A DNA stretch of 64,000 nucleotides from Nematostella vectensis (lineage: Eukaryota > Cnidaria > Anthozoa > Actiniaria > Edwardsiidae), in contig NC_064042.1 in the NCBI RefSeq assembly GCF_932526225.1, positions 12,535,040 through 12,599,039 of the forward strand, in the 5' to 3' direction. The position numbers were made by a program, and so were the translations under genes. Below are positions 35,171 through 42,227 of the stretch, one piece after another (positions within the stretch are counted from its first letter, which is position 1; each line of letters opens with the position of its first letter). The notes beneath the pieces are model-generated. The model was given only the letters and a program-made list of their open reading frames with translations. It had not been told where the DNA came from and did not search any database.

Positions 35171-35960
35171 GTATGTAGAGTTCATTGAAATGAGGGATAG
35201 GGTAAGGGTAGGGAAGAAAAAAAATAGATGATGAATAACTAAGTTGCAAAGCAAGGATTTACTTCTTACCTCTTAATTTTATGTCTATAATCTCAGAGGC
35301 GAACATAATATTTCTGAAAAGCTTGGGGGAGAAAACACAAGTAGCATATGGCGGGAGTGAAATTTTAGAAGGCTACCCTTATGTTTTAATCAGACCAATC
35401 CCATACTGAATTCTGCAAGAAAAAGTTTTATTAGAAGAGACTATAAGAGTCTCTGGTGGACTCAGTCAATCCTTGGTTATCACGCAAACTTATATGCATA
35501 TGCATATCTTTGTAAAGCTACATTAAAGAAGGCCAATCCCGAGTCCTTTTTACGCTCCTGCACAATGCCGACTCACGCATAAAGGAACCCATTTCCATCG
35601 GCTAATTTAAGCAAGATATTTTTAATAAAATATCATTAATGAGGTGTTACACTTAAATCGTTATTTTTGAAGTTTTCTCAATCTGCTAATAGTAATGAAA
35701 GAAACTAGCTGAATTTACACTAGCTGTGCTAAATAAAAAAAGGAACGACAATCTGGGTATAAGAACTACTTGGCGGGAGAAATAAAAAAAGATCTGAGCA
35801 ACTTCAGAAACTTGACAATTCCTATACATGGCATAATTTAAAGTCCTATTTAAGTTCTGCTCTGTGAGTATATTTTCATGTGCACGCCCTAATGTTCTAA
35901 GTAGACCCTATAGCAAAAAAAAAATGCATTAATCTGTTATGCTGTATGAAATGACCCTCT
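35171..35960. repeat. Truncated intron 2 joined to 3' spacer, then element target site
   Basis: After the deletion junction near 35483, spacer sub-blocks continue to GCTGTATGA. They then join AATGACCCTCT, which in other units lies upstream of exon 4. The last six bases, CCCTCT (35955-35960), are the target duplication of the 11-kb element. No gene is seen. Confidence 0.75.
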
Positions 35961-36170
35961 GGGAGGGACTGGGGGGTTTCAGAGAAACTAGTGGGAGGCG
36001 CGAATCGCTGAGGCGTAGATTAATAATTTAATCTACGTCGGGCCACTTCGCGTAGTTGGGTAAATCACTCCGCGTAGATGGGTAAATAGAGATGGTGTCG
36101 GGGACGTGTGCTAGGGCCGCGAAAACAAGAAGGGCCGCTGGCGTGGCGTTTAAACCTGAGCTTTACTCGA
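35961..36170 (+). repeat. Left TIR of the 11-kb element
   Basis: It matches the right TIR (46612-46931) with indels. It contains a 10-bp-stem palindrome (CGTAGATTAA, loop TAAT, 36014-36037) and two copies of CGCGTAG(T/A)TGGGTAAAT at 36049-36065 and 36071-36087. These subterminal repeats are good candidates for integrase or replication-protein binding. Confidence 0.85.
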
Positions 36171-36846
36171 ACACCTCGCTCCCGAACTCCTCGCGAATTT
36201 CTCGAAGCCTCTTTTTCATCTTTTCGCGCGTTTCTAGGGAGGGCCCTTTCTTGCTTTTTTTCTCACGCGATGCGAGGCCGTGTCGAGCTCTGATAGCGGC
36301 CTTGAGCGCGTAGTATTCCTCTTGTTCCTGAAGTATTAGCCGAAACTCTTCGTCTGAGATATACCCGTCTTGCAGAACCTTAGAGACCAGCTCGCTGATC
36401 GAGTTTTTCTTACTCTCCGCTAAAACCATCGTGTCTTCGTGTTTAGCCACCTTGCTCGTAAGACCCCTAGAGACTACCCCCGCGCCCGCGCCCACGACAC
36501 CGACCAGCCCAGCGACCCCTGCCAGCGGATCGCCGATCAGAACCCCTATCCCAATCAAAGAGACCCCTACCCCGGCACTGGAAAGCGCCCCAGCAGCGAT
36601 GCCGGATGCCACAGACACAGCATGGGTAACGGCAAAGGCGCGCTTATACTTCTTCCGCACCTGTCGATGATGCGTTATCTCGTTGTCTAGAACCGCCTGA
36701 GTGTCACATATTTTCTGGAGTCGGAAGCTTTGCACGTCGCCGCCGATGCTTGCCGGAGCGGTAGGCGTCATGTGCGCACCTTTCGGGGGGCAGACGCTGG
36801 GAAGCGAGGGGTATATGCCACCGCTGCTAACGTCGCTGTTTGCCAT
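36163..36846 (-). CDS. Conserved element membrane protein (227 aa)
   Basis: The open frame is intact from ATG 36846 to the inner edge of the left TIR. Layout: polar N-terminus; KKYKRAF basic segment near residue 65; a long Gly/Ala/Val-rich hydrophobic region (about residues 78-130, enough for two spans); then a helical, charged C-terminal half with DGYISDEEFRLIL and a Lys/Arg-rich end. It starts 16 bases after the stop of the penton-like gene, so the two are probably co-expressed. I recall this layout as a family widespread in cnidarian genomes with no assigned function. A virion membrane or membrane-active role is speculation. Confidence 0.65.
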   Translation of the reverse strand: MANSDVSSGGIYPSLPSVCPPKGAHMTPTAPASIGGDVQSFRLQKICDTQAVLDNEITHHRQVRKKYKRAFAVTHAVSVASGIAAGALSSAGVGVSLIGIGVLIGDPLAGVAGLVGVVGAGAGVVSRGLTSKVAKHEDTMVLAESKKNSISELVSKVLQDGYISDEEFRLILQEQEEYYALKAAIRARHGLASREKKSKKGPSLETREKMKKRLREIREEFGSEVFE

Positions 36847-36862
36847 GCTTGTTATGTCGGAC

Positions 36863-37552
36863 CTAGGTTAGCTCTAATACGAGGCGAACAGGCTTGCCCT
36901 TAAAGTCCACCCGTCTACCGCGGTCATCCCTGATCCATATTTGGATACTCGAGACAAACTAAGAGGAAGATGCTGCGACACAAACGGGGATGTCGGGCCC
37001 ATAGACGACTTTCTCGTACGGCCTCCCGCGGGTTTCTAGGCAAGCGAGAACGTTTGAAGGCTCGTCTAAGGCGAGGCATTGCGTGCGGTTTACGATATCA
37101 CAGAAGATGTAGAGGACCTCTAATTTCGGCAAAGTCACCTTAAGTGAGCCCCCCCCCAAGGGCAGTGCGAGGCCCCGCCCACCCAACTGATCGTCTTTAG
37201 CCTCTAGGCCAAATAGTGCGCAAAGCTCGGCATTCAGGAACGCAACGCCTTTGGACATGAGCGCGATTTTCCCGGTGAGGGGATCCAGCTTCGCGGTCAG
37301 AATCTTGCTTTCAGCGCGGTTGATCGTTTCCACGAAGGACTCGGCCGTGTTGTGCCCGGCTGGCAGAGTAGCGATGGGCGGGAAGGAGGCTATGGTCGGT
37401 ATCTGATGCTCCCGCTCGAGATTATACCAGCTGTTAAACAGCGAGCACTGCCGCAGCGCCACGAATCGTGGGCGTTTTATCGGCTGCTCGAAGAAGAGAG
37501 TCAGTTCGCCTTCGGTGAACACAGCATGTAGGACCACTATTGTGTTGAACAC
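36863..37552 (-). pseudogene. Penton-like minor capsid candidate, one in-frame stop
   Basis: The frame runs from ATG 37552. It contains FFEQPIKRPRFVAL, a beta-rich body and, beyond an in-frame TAG at 36959-36961, the end IQIWIRDDRGRRVDFKGKPV and VLEL. A terminal block of hydrophobic strand, DDxGRxVxFxGxxV and strand is what closes the single jelly-roll of Polinton and virophage penton proteins. The Polinton penton in this window ends similarly (DDTGRPVPF). Assignment is by this motif and length (about 230 aa), so moderate. It is divergent from the candidate capsid gene, with only 30 bases between start codons. Confidence 0.55.
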
Positions 37553-37582
37553 AGCCCGCCTTCTTGTTTAATAAGGCTGAGC
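37553..37582. promoter_or_regulatory. Very short divergent promoter region
   Basis: Only 30 bases separate the penton-like start (minus) and the candidate capsid start (plus). TTTAATAAGG lies in it. The two structural genes must share or overlap promoters. Confidence 0.4.
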
Positions 37583-38853
37583 ATGGATTGGGAAGGCTGG
37601 CGGATGCTGAACGAGGAGGCGATTCCCCGAAGGGAGGAGGAGGAGACGAAAAAGGCGGCAGTTGCGGCGGGAGCCTCTATAGCCGAACATATCAAACACG
37701 CTATAGCCGAACAAGTCAAACGCGCAAAAACTGGTTTCCCTAGGTCTCTGACCCTCGCGCAAAAGCTGCTCTACTCCGTGCCTGCGACCCCCGTGGAGAG
37801 CACGGCCTCAGACATCACCCCACTACTCACGCAGCTAGAGATACACGTGGCTGGAAACAAATCATTCACGACTAGGGTCCGAGACATATTCAAAGAGACA
37901 GTAGTCACGCACAAGTCCGCCAAGGAGTCTCGCCGGTGGCTATCGGAGCCTTCCTATGGGTACTGGCCACAGCAACTCAACTTTGCGGTCTGGTGGGCAA
38001 CCGCTGGATGTGGGGTGCCCCTAGTCGACCCCGCTTTCGCCACGCTCCCCTCTGTCATCAGGGGATTTCTAAGGTTTCACGTCTACTTTACCACCCGGAG
38101 AATACTCTACAAGCTTGGCGCCCCCCTGCCTGGCGACAGCCCGTTCACGCAAAAAGGTAACCCCTACAAAAAGGCCGCTTTCGAGCGTCTATGTATAGAG
38201 TTCGGTTTGCCGCGTAAGCCGGACTTCCGATGGAAAGGCGGGCGGAACCACGGGCTAGGCGATGTGTTTGTGTTCTACCCGGGGGAGGGGTATCGCAACG
38301 TGCACGTGATCCGTGGCTACGACACGGTGGCGGACGAGTACCCGAGCCACCTCAATCTGTTTAGCGACGAAGGTGGGACGTACAATAGTGGGAAGCAGGT
38401 GGGTTACATACGCAACGACGACCTCGGGGGCTGACAAAAGCAGGGCTAGGAAGACTCGATTGCTCGGTCGAGGCGTTCGTCTACACAGTGCTTGGCGCGC
38501 AGGTAAACGTCCGTTCCTCTATCGAGGGGGCCGGTGAGCCGGCCATGGAGGCGCAGGCAGAGTTCACGAAGCTGCTTGAAGACGCGATCATAGAAAACGG
38601 CATCGCTCAAAGCGTGCAAAGGTACCAGTTAGCCGTGCAGGAGGCCAAGGTGAGACTGAGTCTTGCGGTCGCACCAGGAGTGTGGCTGATGCCGAGCGAT
38701 CTGGTGATAAACACGCAAAGCGTCGTGGGCTACAACAATAAGCTGCAGAAAGCCACAGACTCCATGACGCTCGGCGCAAACGCGATCAACACCGAGACAA
38801 AGCCAGTCGGTGCTCATAACATGGCCGCTGGGCATCCTAGGAACAACACGTGA
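37583..38853 (+). pseudogene. Candidate structural (capsid?) protein of the 11-kb element, frameshifted
   Basis: The first frame (37583-38434) contains a charged helical N-terminus, YGYWPQQLNFAVWWATAGCG, RFHVYFTTRRILY and an ASP/Gly-rich NHGLGDVFVF region. After a deletion or frameshift near 38434-38470 the second frame continues with VEAFVYTVLGAQVNVRSS, SVQRYQLAVQEAKVRLSLAV and GVWLMPSDLVINT, ending TGA 38851-38853. Together about 420 residues. I recall this protein as common in cnidarian and other invertebrate genomes without a function. Its size, its pairing with the penton-like gene and its place at the head of the late-type gene run make a capsid role plausible but unproven. Confidence 0.55.
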
Positions 38854-38859
38854 CTGACC

Positions 38860-38906
38860 CCGGGATCGCCCGCATGCCGTCCCGGCGGCGAAGCAAGGCT
38901 TCCGCC
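38860..38906 (+). terminator. Hairpins after candidate capsid stop
   Basis: CCGGGA (38860-38865) pairs with TCCCGG (38880-38885). Next to it, GGCG..GAAGC pairs with GCTTC.CGCC around an AAG loop (about 38883-38907). They begin 7 bases after the TGA at 38851-38853. Confidence 0.45.
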
Positions 38907-39428
38907 CCTGCAAAAGTGCACGCAGAGGGCGCGGCCTCTGCCCCCTCTCCACGTGATGAGCGACGAATACTTTGAGAGTCTTCTTGAGGGGGGCGCTCCC
39001 GGCCGTCGAGTCGTTGGACTGCTCGACGCAGCCTGCCGGAACGGCAACCGGAGGTGAGCAAACTGAGATAGCAGACGCGAGGGAGAAACTCGCGATTCTC
39101 GTAGCCTCGGGGAAGTCGAGAGAGATGGTAGGCAAGGCCCTGACTCACGACGACGTCAAACGCATGAGCGCCGAGGAGGTGAGGAAGTACGAGAGGCGAT
39201 ACGAGACTTCTCTAGCCAGCCGGACTACAGACGCCCTGGCAGACAGCTTTCTGAAGCTTACGACCAAGCTAGTAGGCATGGCGCTGCCGATAGACAGTGT
39301 GGTCGATCTTCACAATGACCGACTACATCATCAACAACGAGCTCCGCACATTGTGCAGAAGCCTGTCTCTACGCTGCGGTCGTTTGATGGCTTTAGCCGT
39401 CGGGGCGTTACACGTAGCACGTCATGTG

Positions 39429-39466
39429 GACACCGCCGGAAAGGCAAGCGCTGACACGCGGTGTCA
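39429..39466 (+). terminator. Nested inverted repeats near the end of the 38956 gene
   Basis: GACACCGC (39429-39436) pairs exactly with GCGGTGTC (39458-39465). Alternatively, TGACAC (39452-39457) pairs with GTGTCA (39461-39466) around GCG. A TGA stop of one frame is in the stem. Confidence 0.5.
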
Positions 39467-39485
39467 ACACGAGTTAGCAGTCGCG

Positions 39486-39535
39486 GACTCACCAGTGGTT
39501 TGCCTGCCGGAACGGCAAACGCACAGTGGCGAGTC
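39486..39535 (+). terminator. Compound hairpin with TGCCGGAACGGCAAAC motif
   Basis: GTTTGCC (39498-39504) pairs with GGCAAAC (39514-39520) around TGCCGGAAC. An outer stem GACTC.CC / GG.GAGTC (39486-39493, 39528-39535) encloses it. It lies between two genes. Confidence 0.55.
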
Positions 39536-39604
39536 TGCCACCCCAGAGCAGACGTTCATTTGAAAGTTTGTCACTTCTTCAGCAACCAAGTAGTTGCACC
39601 ACAA

Positions 39605-40039
39605 ATGGAGGAATCTCAAGGAAGTACTAGTGCCCAGCATCTCGCGAAACCTGACGAACAAGCTGCGGAGCAAGCTGCTCATGAACCTGCACGTACGCCT
39701 TCGGCGTTGGCGGAGAGGATCACGAGCCACGAACCACCCGCGACCCGACCTAAACACCCTGGACGAGTCGAAGCCGGAAGGCGCTTGGCAAAGTGGAACC
39801 GAATTAAGAGAGCGAAGAAAAAGGCACTTCGTGTCGTGCAACACGTTGAGTCGCCGGTCGCTAGCGAGTCGCAGAGACTCGAGAGCTTGCGCGCGCGCGC
39901 CGAAGGCATACACACACCAGTCCCGGAAAGCAACTCTGCTTGGTCGGCTAGCTCGGTTATCGGAGTCGCTGGTCTTCTAGTGTCATTGATCGGCCTCTAC
40001 ACACGTAGGCGGGAGCTAGCTGCCGCGTTCACTCGTTAA
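39605..40039 (+). CDS. Small basic protein with C-terminal membrane anchor (144 aa)
   Basis: The intact frame opens at ATG 39605 (MEESQGSTSAQH). A disordered, polar N-terminal half is followed by EAGRRLAKWNRIKRAKKKAL, an Arg/Lys-rich helix, and then by SVIGVAGLLVSLIGLY as a single C-terminal hydrophobic segment ending in TRRREL. The RxLAxWN-basic-tail-anchor layout is one I associate with the small-gene set of these elements in cnidarians. Function is unknown. DNA or membrane binding would fit the charge pattern. The stop TAA (40037-40039) lies within an inverted repeat. Confidence 0.6.
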   Translation: MEESQGSTSAQHLAKPDEQAAEQAAHEPARTPSALAERITSHEPPATRPKHPGRVEAGRRLAKWNRIKRAKKKALRVVQHVESPVASESQRLESLRARAEGIHTPVPESNSAWSASSVIGVAGLLVSLIGLYTRRRELAAAFTR

Positions 40040-40058
40040 CCAGCTGTTAACCAGCGAG
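40032..40058 (+). terminator. Inverted repeat spanning the stop of the 39605 gene
   Basis: GTTAAC (40035-40040) pairs with GTTAAC (40046-40051) around CAGCT. Outer CTC (40032-40034) can pair with GAG (40056-40058). The TAA at 40037-40039 is in the stem. Confidence 0.5.
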
Positions 40059-40272
40059 CTACCGATCCACTTGCTACCGAAGGTACCGACCGCGTGACTT
40101 CGCCCGCAAGGCCGCCGCTGGCGGCCGCACAGCAGACCAAGGATCGACCGCTTGCCGTTCCGGCGACAGCGCTTCGCGCTCCCGGACAACGCAAATCTCA
40201 ACTGTTATCCATGGAGTAAGCAGACATTTAGACACGAGGGCCCCACCCATATCCGCACGTCCGTGTACCGCA

Positions 40273-40497
40273 ATGTCGACGACGCAGCAGAGCAAGATTA
40301 CAAAGACCATCACCGACGCCGCAGTCATAACCGGCCTCGCCGCCGGTATCGGCTGGTTTGGGCGCAAGGTCTTACGCGAGGACTTTACCAAAGACCCCTC
40401 CGCGAACGCCATGAACTACGCAAAAATGACTGCCGCCGTTGCAGGTGCTGTCGCTTTGAAGGGTTACCTTGAGGACCAGAAGATCCTGACCGTGTAG
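40273..40497 (+). CDS. Small conserved element membrane protein (74 aa)
   Basis: The intact frame starts at ATG 40273 (MSTTQQSKITKTITDAAVIT). Two hydrophobic stretches occur (residues 14-28 and about 50-62, MTAAVAGAVALKGYL), separated by GRKVLREDFTKDPS. The end LEDQKILTV is distinctive and matches my recollection of a short cnidarian-element protein. Function is unknown. It lies in the run of small plus-strand genes and is followed 3 bases later by a strong hairpin. Confidence 0.6.
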   Translation: MSTTQQSKITKTITDAAVITGLAAGIGWFGRKVLREDFTKDPSANAMNYAKMTAAVAGAVALKGYLEDQKILTV

Positions 40498-40499
40498 TC

Positions 40500-40525
40500 G
40501 TGTACACTACTACAGTAGTGCACAC
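40500..40525 (+). terminator. Hairpin after 40273-40497
   Basis: CACTAC (40505-40510) pairs with GTAGTG (40515-40520) around TACA. GTGT (40500-40503) pairs with ACAC (40522-40525) across one mismatch. It starts 3 bases after the TAG. Confidence 0.65.
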
Positions 40526-40554
40526 CACTGCGCGTGTGAGCCATGTATTAGACT

Positions 40555-40630
40555 CGTGTACGTTTCATGGGCATGCGCCGCCGAAGGCATACACACAGCA
40601 CGTGAAGTGTGCGCACGTGAAACGTACACG
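40555..40630 (+). promoter_or_regulatory. 13-bp perfect inverted repeat upstream of the 40640 gene
   Basis: CGTGTACGTTTCA (40555-40567) pairs with TGAAACGTACACG (40618-40630), 9 bases before the ATG. The loop contains CACGTG repeats and GCCGAAGGCATACACACA, which recurs near 39899. It may be an operator or an mRNA leader hairpin. Confidence 0.5.
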
Positions 40631-40639
40631 CACTACTCG

Positions 40640-41065
40640 ATGGCCTCCATCGCGATTTTGGTTGGCGGCGCCGTCCTAAACGCGACTGCATTCGTTGGCG
40701 GCAACTACCTCGCAAAGTTCCTGTCGGACGATGAGAGCCCTGCCTTAGCTGAGAAGGAGAGGCACGACAAGGCCCTAGAGAAATACCAACAAGACAATGG
40801 ACGCTACCAACAGCGGCGACAAAAAATCCTCGATTGGCAGGCTCGAAGTCGCGAGGGAGGGTACCTCGCAAAGCATAACTTCACCGACACCGACTACGCG
40901 CTCAAACTCTACAACCAGACCCGGCCGAAACAATCTCTGGAGTCGATGCGGGCCCCCGAGCTGTCCGACTACTACATCCCCAGCAAAACCCAGAAGAACG
41001 CCGAGTTGGCGTACATTGGCGCCGGCGCTCTCGCCATCGGCTACGCAGCTAGCCGCTTGCTGTGA
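40640..41065 (+). CDS. Conserved element protein with terminal membrane segments (141 aa)
   Basis: I chose ATG 40640 because it opens directly on a hydrophobic segment (MASIAILVGGAVLNATAFVGG) and follows the inverted repeat. A charged helical middle follows (ALAEKERHDKALEKYQ, then LDWQARSREGG and FTDTDYALKLYNQ), then a second hydrophobic C-terminus (AYIGAGALAIGYAASRLL). This N- and C-terminal membrane layout with NFT-TDYA-KLYN in between is one I recall from Hydra and coral proteins of unknown function. The frame is intact. The stop TGA (41063-41065) overlaps the next hairpin. Confidence 0.65.
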   Translation: MASIAILVGGAVLNATAFVGGNYLAKFLSDDESPALAEKERHDKALEKYQQDNGRYQQRRQKILDWQARSREGGYLAKHNFTDTDYALKLYNQTRPKQSLESMRAPELSDYYIPSKTQKNAELAYIGAGALAIGYAASRLL

Positions 41066-41091
41066 TGCAGCTGCCGTTCCAGCGCTGCATC
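41064..41091 (+). terminator. 8-bp hairpin overlapping the stop of the 40640 gene
   Basis: GATGCAGC (41064-41071) pairs perfectly with GCTGCATC (41084-41091). The 12-base loop carries TGCCGTTCC, the core of the palindromic motif. A T-run (41102-41106) follows. Confidence 0.7.
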
Positions 41092-41251
41092 TAGGCGGCC
41101 TTTTTCCATGCTGCGCGTATACGTATAAGATGATTGCAGACCGAGTTCGCGCAGCACTGCCCGAGCAGACGGCAAACGCCTGTTGGAGACTGATACACCT
41201 GTTGCAATGCATCGCGATACACACGTAAAGGCCCGCCGGAACGGCAAGCGC

Positions 41252-42172
41252 ATGTCCGACGAAGAACTCGGTGCATTCCTTCGTCCTATATACTACGCCA
41301 GAGGTGGCTTCCAGGGAGTGACCGCTCTGCCTGCCAAACTTACCAAGGGCTCAGCCTCCATAGATCGAGTGCGCAAGTGGGTAAGCTCGCAGCCCGTCGG
41401 GGGCTACACACAGACCCCCCCTCCGACTACCTACGCCCACTTCTCGGAGCAGATACCAAACCGTACCCACAAGTCGGACCTGCTATTCTTGCCAACCGAC
41501 CGCGGGTACAAGTATGCCCTGACTGTCGTTGTCGTTGCTTCACGATATAAAGCCTCCCGCCCACTGAGGACTAAGAGCGCGGCCGTCGTCTCCCGCGAAC
41601 TCGCTGGCATCTATGCAGAGGGACCTGTCACATGGCCTAAAGTCCTCATGGTTGATGACGGCACGGAGTTCAAGGGTGCTACCACAAAGCTCCTAACAGA
41701 CCACGGGGTGGAGGTGCGACGGGCTGAGCCAGGGCACCACAGGAGCCAAGCTTTCGCCGAGTCTTTCCATCGCTGGCTAGCACAGCGCCTATTTCGTGCG
41801 CAGTACTCGAAGGAGCTTGCATCCGGCGAGACAAACCGCGAGTGGGTTACTGCATTGCCAATTGTCATCTCGGACATGAACGCAACGAAGACTCGCATGA
41901 CTGGCTTTGCGCCTAAAGACGCCATAAAGCTGAGGCGCGTGCCTCTCAAAGCCGAAAAGCCCCCCTCCGTAGGAACGGAGGTGTACATCGCCGTAAACGA
42001 GGAAGACCTTCAGGACAAGGGCCGACGGCGAGCGACGGACCCGTGGTGGACAAGCAAGGCATACCCAATACTAAAGAGGGTCATGGAGCCCGGACAGTCA
42101 GTGTTGTATTACATGGCGTACTCTAAGCACGGCTTCACGCGTTCGCAGTTGCGTAGTGTGACGCTAGCGTGA
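41252..42172 (+). CDS. Retroviral-type (rve) integrase of the 11-kb element
   Basis: This would insert the element and is consistent with the 6-base TSD. ATG 41252 was chosen because upstream codons overlap a GCCGGAACGGC palindrome. A longer start at 41183 is possible. The N-terminal domain IYYARGGFQGV...VRKWVSSQ is the same kind as in Polinton integrases. The core has SDLLFLPTDRG (first D is in this block), VDDGTEFKG (second D) and ESFHRWLAQRLF (E), then a C-terminal SH3-like segment (VGTEVYIAVNEEDLQDKG). No chromodomain is present, unlike the Polinton integrases in the window. At 306 residues the frame appears intact. Confidence 0.85.
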   Translation: MSDEELGAFLRPIYYARGGFQGVTALPAKLTKGSASIDRVRKWVSSQPVGGYTQTPPPTTYAHFSEQIPNRTHKSDLLFLPTDRGYKYALTVVVVASRYKASRPLRTKSAAVVSRELAGIYAEGPVTWPKVLMVDDGTEFKGATTKLLTDHGVEVRRAEPGHHRSQAFAESFHRWLAQRLFRAQYSKELASGETNREWVTALPIVISDMNATKTRMTGFAPKDAIKLRRVPLKAEKPPSVGTEVYIAVNEEDLQDKGRRRATDPWWTSKAYPILKRVMEPGQSVLYYMAYSKHGFTRSQLRSVTLA

Positions 42173-42177
42173 CAAAA

Positions 42178-42227
42178 CAGATGAAAAAAATCTGCTGATC
42201 GCGCAAGCGTCACCTAGCGTGATCAGC
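42178..42227. terminator. Shared hairpins between convergent integrase and PolB genes
   Basis: CAGAT/ATCTG (42178-42182, 42190-42194) lies just past the integrase stop. GCTGATC (42194-42200) pairs with GATCAGC (42221-42227). The expected original stop of the PolB gene (42223-42225, minus) is inside the second stem. Confidence 0.6.

Larger units (their letters stand above)
38956..39563 (+). pseudogene. Conserved element protein of unknown function, frameshifted
   Basis: It starts MSDEYFESLLEGG at 38956 and meets a stop at about 39055, just after the GCCGGAACGGC palindrome (AACRNGN). An open segment in a second frame follows, with EIADAREKLAILVASGKSRE and SAEEVRKYERRYE (helical). Near 39305 the frame shifts again to YIINNELRTLCRSLSLRCG and LALAVGALHVARHV-type sequence. 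The three pieces lie in the order expected of one gene of about 150-190 residues with a hydrophobic C-terminal helix. The palindrome inside the first piece may itself be an insertion that broke it. Confidence 0.5.

Noticed and set aside
38860-42227. Multiple hairpins as a CRISPR-like array
   Set aside because: Stems differ in sequence, spacing is irregular and they follow genes; the context is eukaryotic.
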